Positions 52,427-61,393 of a stretch of 64,000 nt of DNA are shown in pieces. This DNA comes from UBA4660 sp034408895. GTDB lineage: Bacteria; Bacteroidota; Bacteroidia; Flavobacteriales_D; Sanyastnellaceae. Within the stretch, counting starts at the first letter, position 1; every line of letters begins with the position of its first letter. Under the pieces are notes generated by a model. That model ran no database searches, was not told the DNA's origin, and saw only the letters and a list, made by a program, of their open reading frames with translations. The position numbers and the translations under genes were made by a program. Location of the stretch: assembly GCA_034408895.1 (NCBI GenBank), contig JAWXCI010000034.1, forward strand, positions 1 through 64,000. Direction: 5' to 3'.

Positions 52427-52434
52427 CGAATGTA
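52427..52434 (-). promoter_or_regulatory. -7 promoter box of atpD
   Basis: On the minus strand TACATTCG is followed by CGCCCGAAAATTTTAACC, nearly the same initial region as at the ctaE promoter. The leader is about 20-25 bases. Confidence 0.55.
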
Positions 52435-52504
52435 TAACTCCCTCATGGTTTTTAAACTGGTGTTGGCAACTTTCCCTTAATCCATTGCGTAATCCCTACG
52501 AACG

Positions 52505-53494
52505 GTGCGGATAGAAAATAATTTCGCAGCTCAATTCCAATTGTACACTTCCTTGAAGATTCACAGCGGGTTACCAGGGCGCAGCGCCATTCCGAATCCA
52601 TCGGTCACCATAGGAACTTTCGATGGTGTTCACACCGGCCACCGGAAAATTCTTGATCGCCTCAACCATTCGGCCCGGGAAATTTCCGGGGAAAGTGTGG
52701 TGGTTACATTCTATCCCCATCCGCGCATGATTCTACATCCGGCCGACCATGGCCTGAAACTTTTGAACACCCCGGAAGAAAAAATAGAATTGCTGGATCA
52801 AGCAGGTATTGATCACTTGGTCATTGTCCCTTTTTCACGGGAGTTTTCTCGACAGGCACCTGATGAATATGTGCGCGAACTTCTGGTGAATGGTTTGGCT
52901 GCAAAAAATTTGATTATAGGATATGACCATCGCTTTGGGCGAAACCGGGAGGGAGATATTGGAACACTCAAAACCCTTTCCGAACTCTTCGGTTTTGAAG
53001 TGGAAGAAATTCCAGCACAAACAATGGATGCAGTGGAAGTGAGTTCCACCAAAATAAGAAATGCGTTAATGGAAGGAGACCTGCACGCTGCAAAGCGTTT
53101 TTTGGGGTATCATTATTCGTTGACTGGTATTGTGGAGAAGGGAGAGGGAAGGGGAAGGACCATTGGAATTCCCACTGCTAACATACGGCTGAACTATGAC
53201 TACAAACTTGTTCCCTTGCGCGGTGTTTATGCTGTGCAGGTTACTGTAAAGAATGGGCAGTACCGCGGTGTGATGAACATAGGAGTGCGCCCCACCATTG
53301 GGGATAATCTTGCGGAAACTCTTGAAGTTCATATCCTGGAATTTGATGCACCGCTTTACGGGGAAACCATAACCGCAGAGTTAGTTTGCCGTATCAGGGA
53401 TGAAAAGAAATTTGGCTCAATAGATGAACTTCGCACACAGATTTCTCATGACATGCAAATCGCCCAAAAATTTTTCGATGCAGAAGCTTACTGA
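52505..53494 (+). CDS. ribF: Bifunctional riboflavin kinase/FMN adenylyltransferase
   Basis: The 329-residue enzyme makes FMN and FAD. The adenylyltransferase domain is N-terminal: VTIGTFDGVHTGHRKILDRL (HxGH-like), IGYDHRFGRNREGD, and EVSSTKIRNALMEGD. The riboflavin kinase domain follows: GEGRGRTIGIPTANI (PTAN) and GVYAVQVTVKNGQY with the GVMNIG loop. No ATG gives a sensible start; GTG 52505 is used, and TTG 52541 (YTSLKIHSG) is an alternative. Its end overlaps the next gene by 17 bases. Confidence 0.95.
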   Translation: MRIENNFAAQFQLYTSLKIHSGLPGRSAIPNPSVTIGTFDGVHTGHRKILDRLNHSAREISGESVVVTFYPHPRMILHPADHGLKLLNTPEEKIELLDQAGIDHLVIVPFSREFSRQAPDEYVRELLVNGLAAKNLIIGYDHRFGRNREGDIGTLKTLSELFGFEVEEIPAQTMDAVEVSSTKIRNALMEGDLHAAKRFLGYHYSLTGIVEKGEGRGRTIGIPTANIRLNYDYKLVPLRGVYAVQVTVKNGQYRGVMNIGVRPTIGDNLAETLEVHILEFDAPLYGETITAELVCRIRDEKKFGSIDELRTQISHDMQIAQKFFDAEAY

Positions 53495-54083
53495 AAGAAT
53501 AATTATTTTTATTGCTCTCCTTTCATCGGTATCATCCCATGCGCAACTGCTGAGTGCAGATGAACTGGACTCCACTTTCGTTTACAGCAGCCTTGAAGAA
53601 GCCTTGCAAAATCCGCAGGTTGTCTATCGTTTGAACCTCACCAAGCATAAACTCAAGGATTTTCCACAGGACATTTTTCAATTTGCCAACCTGAATGAAT
53701 TGGTGCTCGACCGCAACCGCATAGTAATCGTTCCCGATGAAATTGCGGGATTGAAATACCTGCAGAAGCTGAGTATTTCGCGCAATGCACTGGACACTTT
53801 GAGTCCTGCAATTTGTTCGCTTGAAAATCTGCGCTATCTGAACGTGGGCGATAATTACATCACTGGCATACCGGAAGAAATCGAAAACCTGAAACAACTC
53901 AACACTTTTATTCTTTGGCAAAATCCTGTGGAATTTTTCCCTACAGAAATTGGCATGTTGGAAAACCTGAAAGAGCTGGACATACTGCACATTGACCTTA
54001 ATGCCGAAGAGCAGGATGACCTTCGAAACATTCTGCCTAACTGTGTCATTCATTTTTCACCACCGTGCAATTGCTACGATTGA
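53478..54083 (+). CDS. Exported leucine-rich-repeat protein
   Basis: The 201-residue protein from ATG 53478 (MQKLTERIIIFIALLSSVSS) has a signal peptide ending SHAQ. Five leucine-rich repeats follow: VYRLNLTKHKLKDFPQDIFQ, LNELVLDRNRIVIVPDEIAG, LQKLSISRNALDTLSPAICS, LRYLNVGDNYITGIPEEIEN, LNTFILWQNPVEFFPTEIGM. The end (FSPPCNCYD) has two Cys residues. Such proteins bind other proteins at the envelope. It overlaps ribF by 17 bases in another frame and ends one base before the PnuC-like gene. Confidence 0.82.
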   Translation: MQKLTERIIIFIALLSSVSSHAQLLSADELDSTFVYSSLEEALQNPQVVYRLNLTKHKLKDFPQDIFQFANLNELVLDRNRIVIVPDEIAGLKYLQKLSISRNALDTLSPAICSLENLRYLNVGDNYITGIPEEIENLKQLNTFILWQNPVEFFPTEIGMLENLKELDILHIDLNAEEQDDLRNILPNCVIHFSPPCNCYD

Positions 54084-54084
54084 G

Positions 54085-54681
54085 ATGGTCTCAAGCGATG
54101 GGATAATCTCATCCCGAAGAGTTGAGACAAAGGCGCGAGGAAATTTCGCCCGAACAGTGTTCGAAGTAATTGCAGTAGTCCTAAATCTTGGTTACACTTA
54201 TTTCTACCTTCACAATAATCCTGTTTGCTTCTGGCTGGGTGGAATCGGTTCTGCGATTTTTGTTTACCTGTGTCTTGTAAAAAAGCTCTATGCTGAATGC
54301 ATTCTCCAACTTTTTTATGTAGGACTGGCTATTTACGGCTTTGTAAATTATGGAGCTGAGTGGGTAGTGAGTCACAAGCATTTTGGTTTTCACATGCCAT
54401 TCCTTCTCGCTGGATTTCTGCTTGTAGTTGCTTTCGGATTTCTGCTGAAAAAGCACACGGACCAAAAACTGCCCTACATAGATGCCTTCACCACCGTTTT
54501 TGGAATTATTGCTACGTGGCACATGGTAAATTTCCTACACGAAAACTGGCTCTACTGGATAGTGATAAACTCGGTTTCCATTTTCCTGTATGCAAAACGG
54601 ACGATGTACTTCGGGGCTTTCATGTTTGCGGTTTATCTCGTCATGAGTGTGAGCGGTTATTTTGAGTTGGGGTGGTTTTGA
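54085..54681 (+). CDS. pnuC: PnuC-like nicotinamide riboside transporter
   Basis: The 198-residue protein has about six to seven helices. Family features are the first helix NFARTVFEVIAVVLNLGYTY, then NPVCFWLGGIGSAIFVYLCL and the second half MVNFLHENWLYWIVINSVSI (the W-x3-N motif that contacts substrate), followed by KRTMYFGAFMFAVYLVMSV. PnuC proteins take up nicotinamide riboside or related vitamins by facilitated diffusion. ATG 54085 fits; the frame opens at 53992 inside the previous gene. No NAD or thiamin gene is next to it to specify the vitamin. Confidence 0.8.
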   Translation: MVSSDGIISSRRVETKARGNFARTVFEVIAVVLNLGYTYFYLHNNPVCFWLGGIGSAIFVYLCLVKKLYAECILQLFYVGLAIYGFVNYGAEWVVSHKHFGFHMPFLLAGFLLVVAFGFLLKKHTDQKLPYIDAFTTVFGIIATWHMVNFLHENWLYWIVINSVSIFLYAKRTMYFGAFMFAVYLVMSVSGYFELGWF

Positions 54682-54880
54682 GACTGGTTCTTTGAGTATC
54701 ATTCCATACTGAAAAACTCAGCTTCTCTTTTAGTTTCTTGCTGCCTCTTGCAACGGGGTCTTTCCTACGATACTCTTTCGCCCGGCATGAAATAGACGCG
54801 TCCCCATAAATTTCGTAACTCGTCATTCGAAATTGAATTCCCATTTGCCCATTGCCTTTCTTTACCCCGTGGAAAAAGAA

Positions 54881-56137
54881 ATGGAAAAATATTTCGACCG
54901 GTTGTGGCCCATTTGCAGGAGCATTACAGGCAATGGCCTTCGCCAATCGCTTCACATTCTCGATGAACTTGTACCCCTTGCTCTTACCGAAGTACCAAGC
55001 GGTGTTGAAGTATTCGACTGGACAATTCCTGATGAATGGAACATACGCGATGCGTGGATAGAGACACCCAATGGGGAGAAAATTTGCCGCCTTTCCGAAA
55101 ACAATCTGCATGTGGTGAATTACAGCGTACCCGTGAACCGGGAAATTAATTTCCCACAATTGGATAAGCACCTTCATCACTTGCCCGGCCAGCCTGACGC
55201 CATTCCCTACATCACCTCCTATTACCACCGCAGTTGGGGATTTTGTTTGAGCGAAAACCAATACCAACAACTTCCTCGAGAAGGCAAATACAAAGTGTTT
55301 ATTGATGCAACACTTGCGCCCGGTTCTCTTACATATAGCGAAGCTGTGCTTCCGGGAAAAACCGATCGCGAGATTTTATTCTCCTCTTATCTCTGCCACC
55401 CCTCCATGGCAGTGAATGAACTTAGCGGCCCTCTTGTATGCGCCTTCCTGTTTCGCGAACTGGAAAAATTGGCGGATCGCAAATACACTTACCGTTTTTT
55501 ATTCGCGCCCGAAACCATTGGTGTTATAGCCTTTCTGCACCATGATGGAATAAGGCTGAAAGAAAAACTGGAGGCAGGATTTGTAGTTACCTGTGTAGGG
55601 CATGAGGGAAAATTTACCTACAAAAAGTCGAAGCGCGCAAACAGTCTTGCCGATAAAGCAGCCGTTCATTTTCTGCAACACAACCGGCATCCGTCTGAAA
55701 TAATTGAATATGCAATTGGAGGAAGCGATGAGCGCCAATACTGTTCGCCCGGGTTCAATCTCCCTGTGGGATCGCTCATGCGCACCATGTATAAAACCTA
55801 TCCTGAATACCACACATCGCTCGACAACAAAAGCATTGTTTCGTTTCGTGCCTTATCAGAAACCGTGGAGGCATACCTAAGCATTGCGCAATCACTTGAA
55901 CTCAATGAATGTTACACTTCTGTGCTTCCTTATTGCGAACCACAATTGGGAAAACGTGGATTGTATCCCTCAAGCGGTGCATGGCAAAACAGGCAGGACT
56001 TCCGCATGAACATGCTGCACTTCCTCAGTTATGCCGATGGCTCAATGGATTTGTTTGACATTGCAGATAAACGCGGCAAGCACATTCTTGAATTCAGCGA
56101 TGTGGTGGCCACCTGCAAACAACACGGCCTGGTATAA
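54881..56137 (+). CDS. DUF4910-domain, M28 aminopeptidase-like protein
   Basis: The 418-residue protein has an N-terminus MEKYFDRLWPICRSITGNG that is the hallmark opening; ATG 54881 is chosen over the TTG 54833. LPGKTDREILFSSYLCHPSM (His), NELSGP (Asn/Glu) and FLFAPETIGVIAFL (Glu) follow the order of zinc-peptidase ligands; GSDERQYCSPGFNLPVGSL and YPEYHTSLDNKSIV provide the remaining positions. Members often lie in capsule and LPS gene clusters. Substrate is unknown. Its stop overlaps the next ATG (TAATG), so they work as a pair. Confidence 0.82.
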   Translation: MEKYFDRLWPICRSITGNGLRQSLHILDELVPLALTEVPSGVEVFDWTIPDEWNIRDAWIETPNGEKICRLSENNLHVVNYSVPVNREINFPQLDKHLHHLPGQPDAIPYITSYYHRSWGFCLSENQYQQLPREGKYKVFIDATLAPGSLTYSEAVLPGKTDREILFSSYLCHPSMAVNELSGPLVCAFLFRELEKLADRKYTYRFLFAPETIGVIAFLHHDGIRLKEKLEAGFVVTCVGHEGKFTYKKSKRANSLADKAAVHFLQHNRHPSEIIEYAIGGSDERQYCSPGFNLPVGSLMRTMYKTYPEYHTSLDNKSIVSFRALSETVEAYLSIAQSLELNECYTSVLPYCEPQLGKRGLYPSSGAWQNRQDFRMNMLHFLSYADGSMDLFDIADKRGKHILEFSDVVATCKQHGLV

Positions 56138-57579
56138 TGGATGCCGATTTCAATTTCCTCAACACACAGTTTGCAGAAAAAACACAGCAACCTGAAGTTT
56201 TCGATTGCGGGAATTTCAACTTGTTGAAAGTTTACCAGCACGCCTTGTCTTATTTCCTTTTGAAGAAACCACTGGCATCGCGAGCCATTTTTCAGCTTCC
56301 ATTTTTCCTTCAGAATCTTGCTTTGAAAATCAGGAGATGGAAATACCGTGAGGTCATCACCACACAAAAAAAACAATTCTCGAAATTGCGTGAAAAGAAA
56401 TATTTGCTGTACAGTGGTGGAAATTATTTGCGCGATGAAAATGAAAATGTGGTTTCCGGTAACACACATCACTTAAGACAAGTGCTGAATGAAGATGTGT
56501 GTTGTTTCATCCATGCCGACAGTCGCGGTAAAGCCGACATAAACCAGAACATGAACATATCCGAAATAATGCCCGGCCTTAAACTTTCCTCGCCCATGCA
56601 GGAAACAAGAGAGCTGGTAGCCAAAGTGCGCCACACTCGCAGCCGTATGATTTCGAGCGGAAAGTTTGAACCCGGTGAACAAAAACATTTCGATGCGTGT
56701 GCCCAGGTTTTTATTGATGACTTCAACGCATGGATTAAAATTTTCCACCGGGTGAAACCGGAAAAAATCTTCATCATCTGCCATTACCACAACGAAGGAT
56801 TAGTTGCAGCCGCACGCCATCAGCACATCAAGGTGGTAGAATTACAGCATGGGCTCATTTCGCAGGAAGATTATTACTACGTTTATCATGATGCGGTAAA
56901 ACGAGTTCAATCAAGAGCGCTTTTTGCCGACCGCATTTTGCTCTTTGGAAATTTCTGGAAACACATTCTGCTTCGCGGTGCCGGTTATGCTGAAAATCAA
57001 ATGGCGATTATCGGGCGATACCAGTTTCATCCAAAACCTTCACAAAAAGCGATGGATGAATTTCGTTCGAAATACCTGCCAGGCTCTTCAAACTCCTCAG
57101 CCTTCAAACACATATTATTTGTTGCTTGCCAAAAACAGATGACAGAGTTTTATGCCGGATACATCAACCGTCTTGCCTTACTCATGGCAGAAAGGCATCC
57201 TCAGTATTGTATCATCGTGAAACCTCATCCCTTGCAGCAGCGGCAACACTTGCTCGATGACTGCCGTAAAAATTCCAATGTGATTCTTGCCGATAAGTAC
57301 GACAACCTTTTGGTGATATTGGCCATTTCCTCCATCCAGGTTTCAGTTTATTCCACCACGCTTTACGATGCCATTGGTCATCGCATTGCCAATTTCAGCA
57401 TACAGGATTATGAACCGCGAGCTGCTTATGCCCGTCAACTGGTGGCGGAGGGTATTGCTTTTCCATTATTGCAGCATGAGGATCCGGTTGAAAAAATAAA
57501 GATTAAAGAATTTGAAATGCTAACCATCCACCCGGAAGAAGTATACGCACCTTTTCGAACTGATTTTATACAACTTTGA
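56137..57579 (+). CDS. Putative GT-B glycosyltransferase-like protein of surface-glycan type
   Basis: The 480-residue protein has no signal peptide; a short hydrophobic patch at 50-65 (FQLPFFLQNLALKI) may bind the membrane. The middle IKVVELQHGLISQEDYYYV is typical of GT-B-like transferases that make capsule or teichoic-type polymers (HG and LQHG). The C-terminal half has IIVKPHPLQQRQHLLDD and SSIQVSVYSTTLYDAIGHR, like the nucleotide-sugar site of CDP-glycerol or sialyl/Kdo-type transferases. Sugar and acceptor are unknown. It is coupled to the DUF4910 gene by a one-base overlap. The spacer to the next gene (57580-57829) shows nothing. Confidence 0.6.
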   Translation: MDADFNFLNTQFAEKTQQPEVFDCGNFNLLKVYQHALSYFLLKKPLASRAIFQLPFFLQNLALKIRRWKYREVITTQKKQFSKLREKKYLLYSGGNYLRDENENVVSGNTHHLRQVLNEDVCCFIHADSRGKADINQNMNISEIMPGLKLSSPMQETRELVAKVRHTRSRMISSGKFEPGEQKHFDACAQVFIDDFNAWIKIFHRVKPEKIFIICHYHNEGLVAAARHQHIKVVELQHGLISQEDYYYVYHDAVKRVQSRALFADRILLFGNFWKHILLRGAGYAENQMAIIGRYQFHPKPSQKAMDEFRSKYLPGSSNSSAFKHILFVACQKQMTEFYAGYINRLALLMAERHPQYCIIVKPHPLQQRQHLLDDCRKNSNVILADKYDNLLVILAISSIQVSVYSTTLYDAIGHRIANFSIQDYEPRAAYARQLVAEGIAFPLLQHEDPVEKIKIKEFEMLTIHPEEVYAPFRTDFIQL

Positions 57580-57829
57580 AGGGTGCAGAAATGATCATGA
57601 AAATTTTGAAGTTGTCGTTGTATTGATTCTGCGATGACTTCCTGCTTAATACCGATACGGCACTTGTAGTCGTACAATATTTCGATGAGCATGGTGGACT
57701 ACAACAGTTACTCTATCGGTTTTTACCATGCTAAGTTCCAATAATCTTTGGACTATTTTGAACTAAGAATTGGTATAACATGCTGCTTCATTCATCTGCT
57801 CTTTTACATTCGCCCACCAACTATTTTTC

Positions 57830-58429
57830 ATGGCCAATTCCAACCTCGTCACGCAACACTATTCCATCACCCGAAGTGCAAGGGAAAAGATGAATGGGCA
57901 TCGCTCCGGTCTTATATGGTTCACCGGTCTGTCCGGTTCGGGTAAGAGCACACTTGCAGGATTACTCGATGCACATCTTCACTCCCTCGGTATTCATACC
58001 TATGTTTTGGATGGAGACAATGTGAGGCAGGGATTGAATAAAGACCTCGGATTTTCAATTGAAGATCGAAAAGAGAATCTGCGAAGAGTAGGCGAAGCAG
58101 CAAAGCTGATGGTGGATGCAGGACTCGTGGTAATAGCAGCTTTCATATCACCGCTCCACAGTGAACGCATTATGATCCGAAACCTGTTCGACCCACAACA
58201 ATTTTTTGAAGTCTATGTGGAATGCCCGTTGGAAGAATGCGAACATCGCGATGTAAAGGGACTCTATTCTAAAGCGCGAAAGGGCGAGCTAAAAAATTTC
58301 ACAGGCATTGATTCACCTTATGATATTCCCGTTCAACCTGAACTGGTGCTTAACACGAAACACCTGAGCATTGATGAGTGCATGAAGATTTTAATGGAAA
58401 GTGTGAGTGCAATACATCATAGGAATTAG
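57830..58429 (+). CDS. cysC: Adenylylsulfate (APS) kinase
   Basis: The 199-residue enzyme phosphorylates APS to PAPS, the sulfate donor. P-loop GLSGSGKST at about 33-41, LDGDNVRQGLNKDLGFS (APS-binding) at 60-76, ENLRRVGEAAKLMVDAG, and FISPLHSERIM are all intact; GLYSKARKGELKNFTGIDSP YD completes the lid. Length is normal. Sulfurylase genes (cysDN) are not nearby. Neighbours are glycan-type genes, so PAPS may serve polysaccharide sulfation instead of, or besides, assimilation; this is inference. Confidence 0.95.
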   Translation: MANSNLVTQHYSITRSAREKMNGHRSGLIWFTGLSGSGKSTLAGLLDAHLHSLGIHTYVLDGDNVRQGLNKDLGFSIEDRKENLRRVGEAAKLMVDAGLVVIAAFISPLHSERIMIRNLFDPQQFFEVYVECPLEECEHRDVKGLYSKARKGELKNFTGIDSPYDIPVQPELVLNTKHLSIDECMKILMESVSAIHHRN

Positions 58430-58453
58430 TGTAGTCAAATCTGTAGGAATAAA

Positions 58454-59836
58454 TCACTCCGCAGGAATTCCAGATTGATCCAATAGATAAACCAGCGAAG
58501 TCATTGAGGCTGCTCCCATCAGCAATTCCCTCTTGTTCACGTTTTCAAAAACATCGTTGTTGGAATGATGATAATCGAAATAGCGTTGGTTGTCCACAGT
58601 TAATCCAAAGAGCGCGGTCTGATCATTTTTCAACGGGCCGATGTCCACTCCACTTCCGCCCCGTTTGAAAATGTGGATGTTGTATGGCTCCAGCAACGGA
58701 CTCCAAGACTGGAATAATTCAAACTGCTTATCAGTTCCCTGCAAACTGAATCCGCGCGGAGTGAAACCTCCCCCATCACTTTCTATGGCTGCCACATGAT
58801 AAGTGCCGGAAGTTTTTGCAGAATCCGCATAAGCTATTCCGCCATCATTCCCGAATTCTTCGTTGATGAAAAGAACAACACGTATGGTGTGCCGCGGCTT
58901 GTATCCTATAGCTTTCAAAGTGCGCAACACTTCGATGGAGTGAACAATGCCTGCACCATCGTCCATTGCGCCTTCTCCAATGTCCCATGAATCGAGGTGG
59001 CCACCAACAACGATGTACTTATCGGGAAATTCATTCCCCTTGATTTCACCAATCACATTCGCCTGCATCCTGCGCGGAAAAACCTCGCATGAAAGATTGA
59101 TTGTGAACGTGAGCAAGGGATTTTCTTTTAGTGCAGCGCTTAGCGCACGGGCATCCACCACACTAAGTGCTGCAGCAGGAATTTGCGGAAGTGAATCATT
59201 GTAAACCGTTCCTCCTGTGTGAGGGTATTTATCTTCTGCTGTACTGAGCGAACGGATGATACATGCCGATGCACCCAGCCTCGCAGCTTCACTCGGCCCA
59301 TGCCCGCGAATGTCCCATGCGCCACCATAAGCAGCACCAGTGTTTATGGCCATCGCATCCATCGGTTTGTTAAGGAAGACAATTTTTCCCTCCACATCTT
59401 TCCGGTTTAGGGCTTTCAGTTCATCAAGATTTTTTGCCTCCACTATGGGTGCTGTGATTTCACCATAGGAACCAACAGAGCCACCCAGGGCAGTGAGTGC
59501 TACGTTGTACTTCTGATCGCTGTAGGAAAAAAATCCGTATTCCGTTTTGCCGCGCACCCAGTTTGGAACTTCAACCGGCATCAGGTGAACATTGTCGAAC
59601 TCATATTGTGTCAGTAGATTTTTTCCCCATTCAATGGCTTTGTCTGCACCGGGAGATCCACCTAAACGGTGACCGATGTCTTTGCACAACACATGCAGAT
59701 TTTCGTAAGCCTCGCCATTGGCAAGTGCTTCCTTGTAAATGACATCAATCCATCTTGAATGAGTAGAATCAACTTGTGCAACCGAAAGTTGAGAATAGAG
59801 AGCGCTGCAAGTGATGACGAAAAAAAGAATTCGCAT
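58454..59836 (-). CDS. Secreted M28 family zinc peptidase (carboxypeptidase Q-like)
   Basis: The 460-residue protein has a signal peptide (MRILFFVITCSALYSQLSVA). A PA-type insert domain lies at about 125-240 (VEGKIVFLNKPMDAM). Zinc ligands follow the M28 order: GGHLDSWDIGEGAMDDGAG (His, Asp), FINEEFGNDGG (catalytic Glu and ligand Glu), AIESDGGGF (Asp) and FDYHHSNNDVF (His). It would hydrolyse peptides or dipeptides outside the cytoplasm. No T9SS sorting domain is present, so it is periplasmic. It ends convergent with cysC, 24 bases apart. Confidence 0.9.
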   Translation of the reverse strand: MRILFFVITCSALYSQLSVAQVDSTHSRWIDVIYKEALANGEAYENLHVLCKDIGHRLGGSPGADKAIEWGKNLLTQYEFDNVHLMPVEVPNWVRGKTEYGFFSYSDQKYNVALTALGGSVGSYGEITAPIVEAKNLDELKALNRKDVEGKIVFLNKPMDAMAINTGAAYGGAWDIRGHGPSEAARLGASACIIRSLSTAEDKYPHTGGTVYNDSLPQIPAAALSVVDARALSAALKENPLLTFTINLSCEVFPRRMQANVIGEIKGNEFPDKYIVVGGHLDSWDIGEGAMDDGAGIVHSIEVLRTLKAIGYKPRHTIRVVLFINEEFGNDGGIAYADSAKTSGTYHVAAIESDGGGFTPRGFSLQGTDKQFELFQSWSPLLEPYNIHIFKRGGSGVDIGPLKNDQTALFGLTVDNQRYFDYHHSNNDVFENVNKRELLMGAASMTSLVYLLDQSGIPAE

Positions 59837-59839
59837 ATT

Positions 59840-60604
59840 TCAAATCATAAAAGAACCGTTGTTAATGTCTATACCCTGCCCGGTAATAGATGTCTGCTGA
59901 TTGGTAAGTAAAAACTTTACCAGAGTAGCCACTTCATCAGGCGATGAAATTTTGTTGAGCGGAACAAGCGATGCTTGTTTGCTCAAACTTTCTTCGTAAG
60001 AAATGTTTTCGCGGTCGGCAAGTTTTTGTATTCCGGCCTTTGCCATTTCAGTTTCTACCCAACCTGGACAAATGGCGTTTACCAGAATTTTATCCGGTGC
60101 AAGTTCAAGTGCAAGCGCGCGTGTGAGGCCGAGTAAACCTGTTTTTGTAGTGCAGTATGCAGTGTAGTTCGCAACACCAAATCGTGCGAGGCAAGATGAA
60201 GTGATCACAATGTTGCGCCAGAGTTCAGTGCTCTTCACCAGGTGCGGTAATGTTTCCATGATGCTCACGTAAGTGCCGGTGAGGTTGATGCTCAACACCT
60301 CCTCCCACCAGTCCTTTGGACCATAATGGTTTTCGCCTCCAACGCCCGCATTTGCAAAAAGTCCGCTGATGTTCAAATCAGGCGCATTGATTTCTGCATA
60401 AAGTTTTTTCCACGCATCGGCACCGCGTATGTCAATGCCCGCGCTGAAATGTTGACCTGGATTTTTACAAAGTGAAATAGTTTCGCTAAGCGGTTCTTTT
60501 TTCCTGCCCGCGAGAACCAGATGCACATCATCATCCTGCGACAACAGGATGGCAGTTGCCCGACCCATGCCTGAACCCGCACCTGTTATCACAAAAGTTT
60601 TCAC
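59840..60604 (-). CDS. Short-chain dehydrogenase/reductase
   Basis: The 254-residue SDR begins at a GTG (60604) giving VKTFVITGAGSGMGRA, the usual opening; ATGs at 60649 and 60688 extend it with residues unlike the family. The cofactor site is TGAGSGMG, then LFANAGVGG (NAG), Ser in ITSSCLARFG, and YTAYCTTK (Tyr-x3-Lys; the Y-x-x-x-K spacing is kept). ICPGWVETEM follows. The C-terminus GQGIDINNGSFMI is normal. Substrate is not known. It lies 4 bases from the M28 peptidase gene and probably shares its transcript. Confidence 0.9.
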   Translation of the reverse strand: MKTFVITGAGSGMGRATAILLSQDDDVHLVLAGRKKEPLSETISLCKNPGQHFSAGIDIRGADAWKKLYAEINAPDLNISGLFANAGVGGENHYGPKDWWEEVLSINLTGTYVSIMETLPHLVKSTELWRNIVITSSCLARFGVANYTAYCTTKTGLLGLTRALALELAPDKILVNAICPGWVETEMAKAGIQKLADRENISYEESLSKQASLVPLNKISSPDEVATLVKFLLTNQQTSITGQGIDINNGSFMI

Positions 60605-60696
60605 TTGTTGAAGAAAAATGGATTGCTTCAAAAATAATCTACTTCGCATTGAAATGATGGTGAGGCTAGTTTTGACCACCAACAACATTGCAAAGC

Positions 60697-61284
60697 ATGA
60701 AATACAACCTGAGTGAAATCACTGATCTTATCCGGAACCGCAGGACGGTGATGCCTGAAAATTATTCCACACGAAAAGTGCATCGCGAGATAGTTGAACT
60801 TGTACTCACCAATGCAACATGGGCGCCCACTCACGGCATGACACAACCGTGGCGTTTCAAAGTTTTTATGGAAGATGGTTTGAAAAAACTTGCAGAAAAA
60901 CTTCCTGAACTTTATCAAAAGCATACTCAGGCTGAACAGTTCAAGCCAATGAAGCATGAGCGTTTCCGCAATCGTGCTCAGAGCGTTTCCGTGATGATTG
61001 CTATTTGCATGGAGCGCGATCCCACCGGAAAAATTGCGGTGATTGAAGAAGTGGAAGCAGTTGCCTGCGCTATTCAAAACATGATGCTCACCTGCACCGC
61101 CTATGGACTTGGTTCTTTCTGGAGTACACCTCAATTCATTTATACAAACGACATGAATGAATTCCTGGGACTTGGTGAACAAGACAAATGCCTCGGATTC
61201 TTTTTTATGGGCTATACAGATTCGGATTGGCCGAAGAGTCATAGGAAGCCGCTGGAGTATGTGGCGGATTTTATTCTGGAATAG
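60697..61284 (+). CDS. Nitroreductase family protein
   Basis: The 195-residue FMN enzyme has RNRRTVMPENYSTRKV at the start (the RxSxR-like FMN loop), LVLTNATWAPTHGMTQPWRF, EEVEAVACAIQNMMLTCTAY and GLGSFWSTPQ, and the C-terminal LGFFFMGYTDSDWPKSHRK (usual GY.D..P.). These proteins reduce nitro compounds, quinones or flavins with NAD(P)H. ATG 60697 is used; a TTG at 60688 is possible. It is divergent from the SDR gene over 92 bases. Confidence 0.9.
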   Translation: MKYNLSEITDLIRNRRTVMPENYSTRKVHREIVELVLTNATWAPTHGMTQPWRFKVFMEDGLKKLAEKLPELYQKHTQAEQFKPMKHERFRNRAQSVSVMIAICMERDPTGKIAVIEEVEAVACAIQNMMLTCTAYGLGSFWSTPQFIYTNDMNEFLGLGEQDKCLGFFFMGYTDSDWPKSHRKPLEYVADFILE

Positions 61285-61360
61285 AAGATATTAAGAAAGA
61301 CAGTTTGTTTTTCGCCACCCACCGATTCCAAAAACAACCAACGCAGAAGGGCAGCACGGC

Positions 61361-61368
61361 TATGTTTG
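61361..61368 (+). promoter_or_regulatory. -7 promoter box of the second efflux operon
   Basis: TATGTTTG matches TAnnTTTG and lies 25 bases before the TolC-like gene. No -33 element is clear. Confidence 0.45.
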
Positions 61369-61393
61369 TCGCAAAAAAAACATCCTTACCACC

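Noticed and set aside
57435..57692. 85-residue minus-strand frame overlapping the end of the GT-B-like gene
   Set aside because: More than half is antisense to the real gene; the rest (LIEILYDYKCRIGIKQEV) is suggestive but too short to support.
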